The notes under the pieces were generated by a model. The model made no database searches, was not told the origin of the DNA, and was given only the letters and a program-made list of their open reading frames with translations. The translations under genes were made by a program, and so were the position numbers. Positions 41,452-50,448 of a stretch of DNA of 64,000 nt are shown one piece after another. The stretch spans positions 24,709 through 88,708 of the forward strand of contig CAZXFW010000011.1 of the NCBI GenBank assembly GCA_964640175.1, written 5' to 3'. This DNA is from JACKDX01 sp964640175 (GTDB lineage Bacteria > Myxococcota_A > Polyangia > Polyangiales > GCA-016699535). The stretch's first letter is position 1; the number at the start of each line of letters is the position of its first letter.

Positions 41452-44346
41452 ATGCAATTTAATTTTGCCATAGAACGTACGTTACTCTGGATAGTGCTTC
41501 TTCCTTTTGTGGGGGCCATCCTGAATGGTGTGTTTGGGCGTTCGAGTTCTCGAAAAGTAGTAAGTGCCGTAGCGGTTGGCACAGTAGCGGGTTCCTTCAT
41601 TCTGACGCTCTTGGCAATGGCGGAGCTTGTTCAAAGTGGTGAAGCGTTACTGCTTCACGTGTACGAGTGGTTTTCCATTGGGGTGGGCGAGCATGAGATA
41701 CCCATCCACGTGTCTTTTATGATGGATCGCCTAAGTGGCGTCATGACTTTCATGGTCACCGGGATCGGGCTCCTGATCCATGTTTATAGCACTGGCTACA
41801 TGCACGACGATCCAGGGTACCCACGCTTCATGGCGTATTTGAATCTGTTTATGGGGTCCATGTTGGTGCTAGTGCTTGCCGACAGCATGCCTGTCATGTT
41901 TGTTGGATGGGAAGGCGTGGGCTTGTGTAGCTATTTGTTGATTGGCTTTTGGTATGAGAATGCAAATTATGCTGCTGCAGGACGGAAGGCATTCGTAGTC
42001 AACCGCATTGGTGACTTCGGTGTTCTTTTGGCCATGTTCTTGCTCGCAAGCACTGTCTATTCGTTGAATTTTCATGACATCAATGCAGAAGCGGACATGC
42101 TTGGTGGCGCATTGTGGCCAGGCCACTCCACGGTGACTCTTACGATAGCCACTGCAGTTGGGCTGTTGTTGATGTTGGGGTGCGCAGGTAAGAGCGCACA
42201 GATCCCACTGTATGTATGGCTTCCTGATGCCATGGCGGGTCCTACGCCAGTTTCGGCGCTTATTCATGCTGCGACTATGGTCACTGCCGGCGTGTATCTT
42301 TGTGCGAGGCTTTCGCCCGTCTTGGTGCAATCACCTGTCGTAATGACAGTAATTGCAAGCATCGGTGCTGCCACTGCATTGTTTTCTGCAACTATTGCAT
42401 TGACTCAGCGTGAGATGAAGCGGGTGTTGGCATATTCCACTGTTAGCCAACTCGGTTTTATGTTTGCTGCAGTGGGCGTGGGCGCTTTTGCTGCGGGCGT
42501 ATTTCATGTGTTTACGCACGCCTTTTTCAAAGCATGCTTATTTCTTGGCGCAGGTTCAGTGATGCATGCGGTGCATGCCCATGGCGATGCTGATCTTTTT
42601 AAACTGGGTGGATTACGCAAGGTATTGCCTGCGACGCATTGGACATTTGCGATTAGCTGCATTGCCATTGCTGGGCTGCCAGGACTAAGCGGCTTTTTCT
42701 CCAAAGATGAGATTTTATTGGGTGCTGCCTTGGCAAGCACCCATGTTGGAGCGGAATATTTTCTATGGCCATGGTTTGGTTGGGTCATTCTGGCCATGCT
42801 GCTACTTGCAGCCACGCTAACGTCTTTTTATATGTTTCGGTTGTATTACCTTACGTTTTCAGGGGAATACCGCGGCGCGGGACATCCGCATGAGTCACCT
42901 CGCAGCATGACTGTTCCTCTGATGGTGCTTGCTCTAGGGGCTGCGCTTGTGGGGTATGTGGGCTTTCCCCATGCATTCCATCTGCTGCCTAATTTCTGGG
43001 CCATGTGGTTTGAACCCATGTTTGCCACGGCTACTGAGGCGATCTATGGGGCTACCGAGCCGCATGCTGAGCCGATGTTGCCATGGATTACCATGGCCGC
43101 TGGGACGGCAGCCGCCGTGCTCGGGTTGGTTGTGGCTTCAGGCATGTATGCCAAGGGGCGCTTGAAACCAGGACAAAAATTAGCAGAAGCGATGCCAAGG
43201 CTCTATCGCTTTTCGCTTGATAAATGGCGCGTTGACGAGTTGTATCAATTCCTCATTGTGCGTCCGATGGCGATGCTAGCGCGTATGTCGGCAGGCATTG
43301 ATCGGGTTGTGGTGGATGGCCTTACCCATGTGGTGTCTGCCTTGGTACGCGCTGTCGGCTTTATCGTCAGTCGTTTGCAAACGGGTGTGCTTTTTGCGTA
43401 CTCCACGATGTTTGTGTTGGGAATGTTTGGCATCGGATGGTGGTTGTTGTTTCCACATGGCAACGTGTATGCCAACAGCACACAAGAGGACGTACGGTTT
43501 GTAGCTTCCAAAGGTGTTGGCTACCAATATCGTTGGGACTTTGATTCTGATGGGCAGTTTGACACAGACTGGAGTGCCGAAGGTAGGTACGTCAGACGGC
43601 ACTATGACGTTGCTGATGTTCACGGGGGTGTCGTGCGTATCGAAGGCGGCCAACTGGCTCCCGATGACACACGTATCTATTTGCAGTTAGGTGAGAGTAA
43701 GCCGCTTGATCTTGGCAACATGTTTTATGCATCCACATGGCGGGAGCTTCGTAGTAACGGTAAGATTAAAGACTTGCCCACGGTAACGTATGGCTCAGCC
43801 GTACTTAGTGCGGATGGGCGTGCCGTAGGGTTAACTCCTGGCGAGCTTCCTGCCAACTTGTTGGGTGATGCGTGGCACGATGCAGGCAAGGCCTATCGAC
43901 TTCCTCGGTTGGCAATCATTAGCGGCAGCTATTGGCTTGACCCACAAGGCGCTCGTGTCTTGTACAAGGGGAGGCTTTTGAGCACGCCTTTTGCGATGAA
44001 TCCTGGAGACACGGCTCGCATTGGTCAGGCCCGCCTGCGAATTTCGGGCTCGCTCTTCATACGCCTTAATGGGATGCCCATGCGTATAGGTAAAGAGACC
44101 ATTGGCGCACATGAAGAAGTGGTGGAGCTTCGGGCAGGTGACACTGCGTATTTGGGCAACCCGGAGGGTGCCTTGAAGCTGAGTGCGGAACACTGGGTAC
44201 AAGCTACTGTGGCTATTCGCAATGCCTTTGGCAATACGACTGAGCGTAAAGTGCAGGCAATTATTACTCACAAACCAGCCGCGGTGGTGCCGGGCGAGCT
44301 TCCCACCCTGCTTGGAGGTTCCGTGAGTTTCAAGGAGGCGGGATGA
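41452..44346 (+). CDS. nuoL: NADH dehydrogenase (complex I) subunit L with a C-terminal PKD-like extension
   Basis: This antiporter-like proton-pumping subunit has 964 residues, compared with about 610-700 in most bacteria. Residues about 1-665 are the normal NuoL: MYSTGYMHDD-like GYMHDDPGYPRF, VGWEGVGLCSYLLIGFWY, WLPDAMAGPTPVSALIHAATMVTAG and the distal helix HL region (YRFSLDKWRVDELY). After the last helix (GMFGIGWWLLF) comes about 300 extra residues. A PKD-like part at about 675-735 (YQYRWDFDSDGQFDTDW) is followed by a beta-rich remainder ending AVVPGELPTLLGGSV. It should face the periplasm. ATG 41452 is preferred to TTG 41443, which abuts the nuoK stop. The gene overlaps nuoM by 4 bases, so the extension is part of the operon, not a frameshift. 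Confidence 0.93.
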   Translation: MQFNFAIERTLLWIVLLPFVGAILNGVFGRSSSRKVVSAVAVGTVAGSFILTLLAMAELVQSGEALLLHVYEWFSIGVGEHEIPIHVSFMMDRLSGVMTFMVTGIGLLIHVYSTGYMHDDPGYPRFMAYLNLFMGSMLVLVLADSMPVMFVGWEGVGLCSYLLIGFWYENANYAAAGRKAFVVNRIGDFGVLLAMFLLASTVYSLNFHDINAEADMLGGALWPGHSTVTLTIATAVGLLLMLGCAGKSAQIPLYVWLPDAMAGPTPVSALIHAATMVTAGVYLCARLSPVLVQSPVVMTVIASIGAATALFSATIALTQREMKRVLAYSTVSQLGFMFAAVGVGAFAAGVFHVFTHAFFKACLFLGAGSVMHAVHAHGDADLFKLGGLRKVLPATHWTFAISCIAIAGLPGLSGFFSKDEILLGAALASTHVGAEYFLWPWFGWVILAMLLLAATLTSFYMFRLYYLTFSGEYRGAGHPHESPRSMTVPLMVLALGAALVGYVGFPHAFHLLPNFWAMWFEPMFATATEAIYGATEPHAEPMLPWITMAAGTAAAVLGLVVASGMYAKGRLKPGQKLAEAMPRLYRFSLDKWRVDELYQFLIVRPMAMLARMSAGIDRVVVDGLTHVVSALVRAVGFIVSRLQTGVLFAYSTMFVLGMFGIGWWLLFPHGNVYANSTQEDVRFVASKGVGYQYRWDFDSDGQFDTDWSAEGRYVRRHYDVADVHGGVVRIEGGQLAPDDTRIYLQLGESKPLDLGNMFYASTWRELRSNGKIKDLPTVTYGSAVLSADGRAVGLTPGELPANLLGDAWHDAGKAYRLPRLAIISGSYWLDPQGARVLYKGRLLSTPFAMNPGDTARIGQARLRISGSLFIRLNGMPMRIGKETIGAHEEVVELRAGDTAYLGNPEGALKLSAEHWVQATVAIRNAFGNTTERKVQAIITHKPAAVVPGELPTLLGGSVSFKEAG

Positions 44347-45998
44347 TTCCTCATGTTCTAAGCATCCTGGTATTCCTTCCTTTGCTTTCGGCAGTGGTAA
44401 TGCTGTTTATGCCTAGGCATGCCTATGGTTTGTTACGAAGCTTTAGTGTTGGGGTGTTGTTGCTTAGCTTTGTGATCTCAGTGCTAGGTCTTTTGGTAGA
44501 TCCACACGTCAATTACGAAGCCGGGTATCATCTAGTTGAGCGTTATTCCTGGATTCCAAGTTTTGGTATTGCCTATAAAGTGGGTATCGATGGGATCTCG
44601 CTTTGGCTTGTGATGCTGACCACGTTACTAACACCCATTGCGCTTTATGCCTCGTGGAGTTCTGTCACTACCAAAGTCAAAGAGTATGCGATTGCATTCT
44701 TATTGTTGGAAGCAGGAATGCTCGGTGCGTTTGTCGCGTTGGATTTGTTCCTGTTTTATGTGTTTTGGGAGCTCATGCTTGTTCCAATGTATCTCATCAT
44801 TGGGATATGGGGCGGTCCTCGTCGTGTGTATGCTGCTGTGAAGTTTTTTCTTTACACTATGGCAGGCAGCTTGCTCATGCTTGTTGCACTTCTTTATGTA
44901 GTTAACCAGTACAAAACACTCAGTGGCTCCTATTCATTCGACATTGAAGAGCTCACCAAGTTGGTTATCCCTGTAAATGCACAGTATTGGCTGTTTATGG
45001 CCTTTGCGCTTGCATTTGCCATTAAGGTGCCTCTTTTCCCTTTTCATACATGGCTGCCTGATGCTCACGTCGAGGCGCCCACGGGAGGGTCGGTCATTCT
45101 TGCGGCTGTTATGCTGAAGCTGGGCGGCTACGGGTTTATTCGTTTTGCGATGCCGCTTTTCCCGTATGCTTCCCACAAACTGACGCCTCTGTTTTTGGCA
45201 CACTTTGCGCTGATAGGCATTGTGTACGGCGCGTATTGCGCATGGGTACAAAAGGATGTCAAAAAGCTTGTGGCATATAGCTCTGTGAGTCACTTGGGCT
45301 TTGTCATGCTTGGTATTTTTTCACTCAGCAACTACGCAATCTCTGGGGCCATTTTGCAGATGGTGAGCCACGGTATTTCTACAGGTGCGTTGTTCTTACT
45401 TGTGGGTGTCATTTATGACCGAAGGCATACCCGAAATCTGGATGATTTCGGAGGGCTAGCTAAGAGCATGCCGGTGTACACTGCATTGTTTGTGATTGTG
45501 GCAATGAGCTCGGTGGGGCTTCCAGGCACCAACGGGTTTGTAGGTGAGTTTATGATTCTATCTGGGACATTTGTATCTGGATTTGGAGGGCTTGCAGGAT
45601 TGCCATGGGCTCGTGTGTTTGCCGCTGTGGCAACAACAGGGGTGATTTTAGCAGCGGTGTACATGTTGCATGCTGTGCTCAAGATGTTTTGGGGCCCGCT
45701 ATCAAATCCCCAAAATGAGCATCTTCCTGATATATCTCGTCGTGAATTGCGTGCCTTGATTCCATTATTAGTGCTTGTGTTTTGGATTGGGCTTTTCCCG
45801 CGGACGTTCCTAAGTTCCATGGAGCCGTCTGTCGATGCGTTTGTGGCTCAGTATAATCGCAAGCTTGTGGCTACGCTTAACGATGACACTCCACGTCTTC
45901 TGAATACAGACGCTCCTGCGAAAGATAGTATACCTGCGGGTTCGCGACAGGCAGTCACGCTCTGGCAACGATGGTTCGATGGAGGCGACCGCTCATGA
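44343..45998 (+). CDS. nuoM: NADH dehydrogenase (complex I) subunit M
   Basis: This 551-residue proton-pumping membrane subunit has about 14 helices. Family blocks include YKVGIDGISLWLVMLTTLLTPI, FYVFWELMLVPMYLIIGIWGG, KVPLFPFHTWLPDAHVEAPTGGSVILAAVMLKLGGYG with the key Lys and His residues, and SSVSHLGFVMLG. The start overlaps the nuoL stop (ATGA). The C-terminal ~45 residues are hydrophilic. Confidence 0.97.
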   Translation: MIPHVLSILVFLPLLSAVVMLFMPRHAYGLLRSFSVGVLLLSFVISVLGLLVDPHVNYEAGYHLVERYSWIPSFGIAYKVGIDGISLWLVMLTTLLTPIALYASWSSVTTKVKEYAIAFLLLEAGMLGAFVALDLFLFYVFWELMLVPMYLIIGIWGGPRRVYAAVKFFLYTMAGSLLMLVALLYVVNQYKTLSGSYSFDIEELTKLVIPVNAQYWLFMAFALAFAIKVPLFPFHTWLPDAHVEAPTGGSVILAAVMLKLGGYGFIRFAMPLFPYASHKLTPLFLAHFALIGIVYGAYCAWVQKDVKKLVAYSSVSHLGFVMLGIFSLSNYAISGAILQMVSHGISTGALFLLVGVIYDRRHTRNLDDFGGLAKSMPVYTALFVIVAMSSVGLPGTNGFVGEFMILSGTFVSGFGGLAGLPWARVFAAVATTGVILAAVYMLHAVLKMFWGPLSNPQNEHLPDISRRELRALIPLLVLVFWIGLFPRTFLSSMEPSVDAFVAQYNRKLVATLNDDTPRLLNTDAPAKDSIPAGSRQAVTLWQRWFDGGDRS

Positions 45999-47473
45999 TG
46001 ACCTGGGTTCCTTTAGCACCTCTAGTCTGTGTGTTGTTGGGGGCGTTTGTCGTAATGGCAGTTGATGCGTTTGTCGAAGCACATGCTGAACATGCTTTTA
46101 TTACGGCGGGAGTGCTGCTCTTGACGTTAGCATTCTCGGGCGCGCTTTGGGCGTTAGGTGCGCCAAAGGATGCTCCCGCATTGGTCGGCCACTACCTTGC
46201 TTTGGATTATACGGCACTGTTTTTTGATATCGTTATTGTGTCTGGAGCGTTGCTTAGTACGTTGCTTGCAGGGGCCTACCTTCAAGAACACCAGCTTGAA
46301 CGAGGTGAGTTTTACGTGCTCCTGTTATTGGCAACATTTGGAGCCATGGTGCTTGCCCGAGCAACGGATTTGCTGAGCGTTTTTATTGGCTTGGAGACGA
46401 TGTCCTTGGCGGTATATTGCTTGGTAGCGTACCGACACTCAAGCCCTCGGGCGACCGAAGCAAGCCTGAAATACTTCCTGTTAGGATCATTTGCTGCGGC
46501 TATTTTTCTATTTGGCTCAGCGTTGCTCTATGGTGCAACGGGCTCCACGCAACTGTCGGAGATAGGCGCTGCGATTGCGGCAGGTGACGCAGATGTTCGC
46601 CTTGTGCTTGTAGCGATGCTTTTGCTTCTGACAGGGATGGCATTTAAGGTGAGTGCAGTGCCTTTTCATACCTGGACTCCGGACGCTTATGAAGGTGCAG
46701 TGACGCCTATTAGTACGTACATGTCGATCGTGGTGAAGGCAGCGGCATTTGCCGTTTTGCTCAGAGTAATGCTGGTGATTTTTGGAGACTCATTGAGTAC
46801 GAACGCGTCATCAGGCTGGCCTCCCGTCCTCGGCGTTTTGGCTGCATTGAGCATGATCGTGGGCAATCTGTGCGCTGTGGTGCAACAAAGCGTTAAACGT
46901 ATGCTGGCATACTCCTCGATTTCTCATGCGGGGTTTATTTTACTGGGAGTCGCTTGCACTCCTACAGTAGGCCAAAGTGCATTGTCCGCTGTGTTTTATT
47001 ATTTACTAACGTACACCGTATCGAATGTGTTGGCGTTTGGCTCCTTGATCGTCATGGGATCCAGAGGCAAAGAAGCGGTGAGTTACGACGACCTTGCTGG
47101 GGTAGGGTTGCGGCATCCGATGGCGGCGGTTCCATTGACATTAGGCATGCTCTCTCTCATGGGGATGCCTCCATTAGCAGGATTTTTTGCCAAGTATTAC
47201 ATCTTGTCATCCGCGGTTCAGGCTGGTGGTGTTATGCTTTGGCTAGCTATCATTGGTGTTGTGACAAGTGCTATTGGCGCTTACTACTACTTGCGGGTAT
47301 TGGTATATGTGTACATGCGCAACCCTGAAGAAGGAGCTCCTGTGGCGGTGCCAATGCGTTCTGGGTATGCTGCGATAAGCTTAGTGTTAGCGAGCTTTTT
47401 TGTTCTCAACATGGGATTGATGCCAGCAGACTACCTCAATTGGGTGCTAAGAGCGGCTGCTCAGATGCTTTAG
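45995..47473 (+). CDS. nuoN: NADH dehydrogenase (complex I) subunit N
   Basis: This 492-residue third antiporter-like membrane subunit has about 14 helices. Clear blocks are GLETMSLAVYCLVAY, EASLKYFLLGSFAAAIFLFGSALLYGATGST, FKVSAVPFHTWTPDAYEGAVTPISTYMSIVVKAAAFAVL and LAYSSISHAGFILLG. GGAGGCG lies eight bases before the ATG at 45995, which overlaps the nuoM stop. The next gene, a lipoprotein, starts three bases after the stop. Confidence 0.97.
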   Translation: MMTWVPLAPLVCVLLGAFVVMAVDAFVEAHAEHAFITAGVLLLTLAFSGALWALGAPKDAPALVGHYLALDYTALFFDIVIVSGALLSTLLAGAYLQEHQLERGEFYVLLLLATFGAMVLARATDLLSVFIGLETMSLAVYCLVAYRHSSPRATEASLKYFLLGSFAAAIFLFGSALLYGATGSTQLSEIGAAIAAGDADVRLVLVAMLLLLTGMAFKVSAVPFHTWTPDAYEGAVTPISTYMSIVVKAAAFAVLLRVMLVIFGDSLSTNASSGWPPVLGVLAALSMIVGNLCAVVQQSVKRMLAYSSISHAGFILLGVACTPTVGQSALSAVFYYLLTYTVSNVLAFGSLIVMGSRGKEAVSYDDLAGVGLRHPMAAVPLTLGMLSLMGMPPLAGFFAKYYILSSAVQAGGVMLWLAIIGVVTSAIGAYYYLRVLVYVYMRNPEEGAPVAVPMRSGYAAISLVLASFFVLNMGLMPADYLNWVLRAAAQML

Positions 47474-47476
47474 CGT

Positions 47477-48316
47477 ATGCGACGGTTATTGCGAGTAAGT
47501 AGTTTTGCTGTAGCACTTGCTTGTTTGGGGACTGGTTGCCCGTCGCGTCCGAAGTCTGAGCAGGCCCTTAACCCTGATGTAGCCACTTCTCCTTTAGTGA
47601 AAGATGTCAAGCGTGAGCAGCCTGTCGAAATAGGCGCTATCCAAGGAAGAGTGATCCTAGCTTCTAATGCAAAGTTACCTCATTTAAGTCCATCACAATA
47701 TCTTGCAACGACGGATACTACTCGCCTCACGCTTTCCGATACGTGTAAGCCTATCAGTGACAGTGACCTCAAGCCTGTCCATCACATGGCACAAGGGCTA
47801 TCTCCGGTTTTAGTGACAGTAACGGGTTACAAGCGAGCGCCGCATGCAAAAGCTAGTAAGCATGTCATGCACATAAGAGACTGTCGTATCGAACCTGGGC
47901 TTTTAGTGGCAATGCGAGGCGATACGGTTTCGTTAACCAATGACTCGAAAGTGCCTTTCCTTCCCCAATTTAGAGGAGACGCGTTCTTACAGGCGGTTAT
48001 TCCAAATCAGACGCGGGATGTCTTGCTCAAGACGGCAGGTGTTCAACGTCTGGGCTGCGCGTTTGGTGAACGGTGTGGAGGTGCGTATCTAGTGGTACTA
48101 GGACATCCCGTATCCGATGTCACGGATCAACAAGGCCAATTCCATATGGATAATGTCCCTGCGAATCAAAAACTGATTTTGCACGTCTGGCATCCATTGT
48201 TTACGGAAGTAAAAAGAATTATTGAAGTGACTCCAGGCCAAACCCAGCATATGGAAGACATTGTGCTTTACCCGAGCAAGGAGTCAGACACAAAAAATCC
48301 GAAAGTAAAACGTTAG
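47477..48316 (+). CDS. Lipoprotein with a cupredoxin-like and carboxypeptidase-regulatory-like fold
   Basis: This 279-residue lipoprotein has the lipobox LGTGC with C21. The middle part (HIRDCRIEPGLLVAMRGDTVSLTNDSKVPFLPQ) resembles the strand pattern of cupredoxin-like proteins, but the copper His and Met are not evident. The C-terminal part (VVLGHPVSDVTDQQGQFHMDNVPANQKLILHVWHPLF) resembles a carboxypeptidase-regulatory-like beta domain. It starts three bases after nuoN, so it is translated from the complex I transcript and could assist the complex at the periplasmic side. The stop overlaps the end of the convergent transferase gene. Confidence 0.7.
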   Translation: MRRLLRVSSFAVALACLGTGCPSRPKSEQALNPDVATSPLVKDVKREQPVEIGAIQGRVILASNAKLPHLSPSQYLATTDTTRLTLSDTCKPISDSDLKPVHHMAQGLSPVLVTVTGYKRAPHAKASKHVMHIRDCRIEPGLLVAMRGDTVSLTNDSKVPFLPQFRGDAFLQAVIPNQTRDVLLKTAGVQRLGCAFGERCGGAYLVVLGHPVSDVTDQQGQFHMDNVPANQKLILHVWHPLFTEVKRIIEVTPGQTQHMEDIVLYPSKESDTKNPKVKR

Positions 48317-49059
48317 CTGTTGGTTTCGTGTTCCGAGTGCGAAAAGTGTCTCAGGGTGACTGTGGGTGTGGGCTTTTCACAACATACGGCCAAGGCTACG
48401 AGGTGTTCTGGATCAAGTGAAAAAAGCTGAAAGTGCCAGTGGCCTTGGTGGTCTTGTGGACTAGCCTGGTGATGCAAGCGAGCTGGCGCATGGTCTTCGA
48501 TTTCAAAATTCAGATCTGCAAATAACGGAGCTATTCCTAATCCTCTTGCTTTGACATAGGCCTCTTTCAACGTCCAATACTCAAAAAATCGTTGTCGCTG
48601 ACGTTCTTTGGGAAGTTCAAGCAAGGCTTGATACTCGGACGGTGAATAAAACCGCTTAGCAATGTCATGTAGGGAGGCCTGCCGCTTGGTATTTTCAATA
48701 TCTATGCCAAGCATGTCTTGCCTCCCAATGGCGACCGTTATTGCTCCCCGCGTATGTGAAAGATTAAATGTCAGTGGTGTTGAGAGAGGGGGTGAGCTAA
48801 TTCTTGGCTTGCCATGGGAATCTAGTAAAAATTTCCACTGTTGTGGTTCAATATCTAGGTATAAAGATAGGCATGTGCGTAACAGATATCGTCCTAGAGT
48901 GAATTGTAAGTGTGATTGGGGTGTTTTTAAGCGTGCTTGACGTTGTTTCTCTGAGGCATCAAGTAAGCCTTCTGCCTGTTCCAAGGGGAGTGAGTCAACA
49001 TTGGTAGTATTCCAATACCACACGTCGATATGATGATTGCCGAGTGTATAGACGCTCAT
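48313..49059 (-). CDS. 4'-phosphopantetheinyl transferase (Sfp/HetI type)
   Basis: This 248-residue enzyme transfers phosphopantetheine from CoA to carrier proteins. Motifs are GRYLLRTCL, NLSHTRGAITVAIG, LGIDIE with the Mg-binding D120 and E122, and FFEYWTLKEAYVKARGLG at about 158-174. I chose ATG 49059, which overlaps the lepB stop (ATGA); an earlier start at 49104 lies inside lepB. It could serve fatty acid, polyketide or peptide carrier proteins; none is encoded nearby. Confidence 0.92.
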   Translation of the reverse strand: MSVYTLGNHHIDVWYWNTTNVDSLPLEQAEGLLDASEKQRQARLKTPQSHLQFTLGRYLLRTCLSLYLDIEPQQWKFLLDSHGKPRISSPPLSTPLTFNLSHTRGAITVAIGRQDMLGIDIENTKRQASLHDIAKRFYSPSEYQALLELPKERQRQRFFEYWTLKEAYVKARGLGIAPLFADLNFEIEDHAPARLHHQASPQDHQGHWHFQLFSLDPEHLVALAVCCEKPTPTVTLRHFSHSEHETNS

Positions 49060-49769
49060 CGCACGGCATCGGCAATACGACAAAACCGAATCCGAGACCA
49101 CCAAGGCACATGCGCCTGAGTTCTAGCCATAGCCTCTGCAGCGCTTTGAGAGGACCAGTAGATGGCTAAGGCCCTTCCTTTGACACGTTCGACAGGGACT
49201 AGCCCAAAGAAGCGACTGTCGTTCGAATGGTCACGGTGATCGCCTAGAACAAACAAATATCCTTCTGGCACCACTACAGGTTCAGTATCTGTCATGTTTT
49301 CTGCAGAATCTTCTGCAAAATTGACACTGTAGCGTTCCTGATTAATGCGCTCTTCCCACAACGTACAGGCTAGGAGCTCTGTGGAACCTCCATACCTGTC
49401 ACATGGATTATCGCGGCATGGTCCTAACGTGCGTCGCCACACGGGTTTATTATTGCGGTAAACGACATCTTTGCGGACTTCAATGCGATCACCGGCTACG
49501 CCGATAACACGCTTGACAATGTCGATGTTGTCCATGGGACTTTTCAGAATAACTATATCTGTAGGATTAGGACCGTTCCACGTGATGATTGCATGATCCA
49601 TATATGGGAGAAACAGCCCGTACATGAATTTTGCAACCACTACCCGATCGCCATTAAGCAGGCTCGGCTCCATGGACGGCCCTTCAATTTCGAATGCCTC
49701 AAACAAAACGATGCGAATGGCAATTGCCAAAAGTAGAGCGCTGAGCATGGTTTGAATGGTTTCTTTCAC
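49056..49769 (-). CDS. lepB: Signal peptidase I
   Basis: This 237-residue membrane protease removes signal peptides from secreted proteins. One N-terminal helix (TMLSALLLAIAIRIVLFEAF) is followed by the catalytic Ser S32 in GPSMEPSLLNGD and the general base Lys K86 in DIVKRVIGVAGD. GDHRDHSNDSRFFGLVP near residue 185 is box E. The protein is complete. It starts at GTG 49769 overlapping the miaE stop (GTGA) and ends overlapping the transferase start, so the three genes are translationally coupled. Confidence 0.96.
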   Translation of the reverse strand: MKETIQTMLSALLLAIAIRIVLFEAFEIEGPSMEPSLLNGDRVVVAKFMYGLFLPYMDHAIITWNGPNPTDIVILKSPMDNIDIVKRVIGVAGDRIEVRKDVVYRNNKPVWRRTLGPCRDNPCDRYGGSTELLACTLWEERINQERYSVNFAEDSAENMTDTEPVVVPEGYLFVLGDHRDHSNDSRFFGLVPVERVKGRALAIYWSSQSAAEAMARTQAHVPWWSRIRFCRIADAVR

Positions 49770-50350
49770 CCATGCACCGCGGGAACAAGAGGTAAATGAT
49801 GTGCAATTTGTGATTCGTATGTGGTGAGCGCTTCAAAGCGATTACGTGCTTCGATTGTTCCAAAAAGCGTATCTGCAATGTTGCGAAATAGACGATAATG
49901 CCCTGCTTCTGAAACCAGCAACGTACGGTAAAAATTCCGTAAAGAAACGTCTTTTAAATGTTCAGAGAGAAGACGAAAGCGTTCCGCAGATCGCGCTTCG
50001 ATCAATGAAGAAATAAGTAGCCGATCGAGAAGAGGGGGCACTTTGATCAACAACTGCTTTGCGGCCAGTTGGAGTGCGTTGACATAGCTATCACGCATAG
50101 GTAGGCCAAGGACGGCTTGCCGTCCAGACAAGTGGTCGTGAACTTGTGTGAAATGTTCAGTTTCTTCTTTGGCGAGTGCGCTCAAAGGAGGAACGATGCT
50201 TGGATGCTCGCCTCCATATTTTGCAACCAAGCTTAAGGCGGCATGGGCGGCCTTGACCTCACAATGGGCATGGTCCGAAAGAAGGCGGTCTAAATCCCCT
50301 TCGACGATGTCGACCCACTCACGTCTGGTTTCTGTCAGTAACCCCAACAC
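49766..50350 (-). CDS. miaE: tRNA hydroxylase MiaE-like diiron protein
   Basis: This 194-residue all-helical diiron protein should hydroxylate 2-methylthio-N6-isopentenyladenosine at tRNA position 37. The iron-ligand pattern is visible: HAHCEVKAAHAALSLVAKY near residue 27, AKEETEHF near 75, LLISSLIEARSAERFRLL near 110-127 and SEAGHYRLF near 148. All Glu and His ligands are present. GTG start at 50350. It leads a run with lepB and the transferase. Confidence 0.88.
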   Translation of the reverse strand: MLGLLTETRREWVDIVEGDLDRLLSDHAHCEVKAAHAALSLVAKYGGEHPSIVPPLSALAKEETEHFTQVHDHLSGRQAVLGLPMRDSYVNALQLAAKQLLIKVPPLLDRLLISSLIEARSAERFRLLSEHLKDVSLRNFYRTLLVSEAGHYRLFRNIADTLFGTIEARNRFEALTTYESQIAHHLPLVPAVHG

Positions 50351-50448
50351 AATGACTCTGGTCGACTTCTTATGACGTGGCGAGTGCTCAGGTCAAGCAG
50401 CTATCATGGCTAAGGACTGGTTTCCCTATGAGCGAGGGAAAGAGGGGG

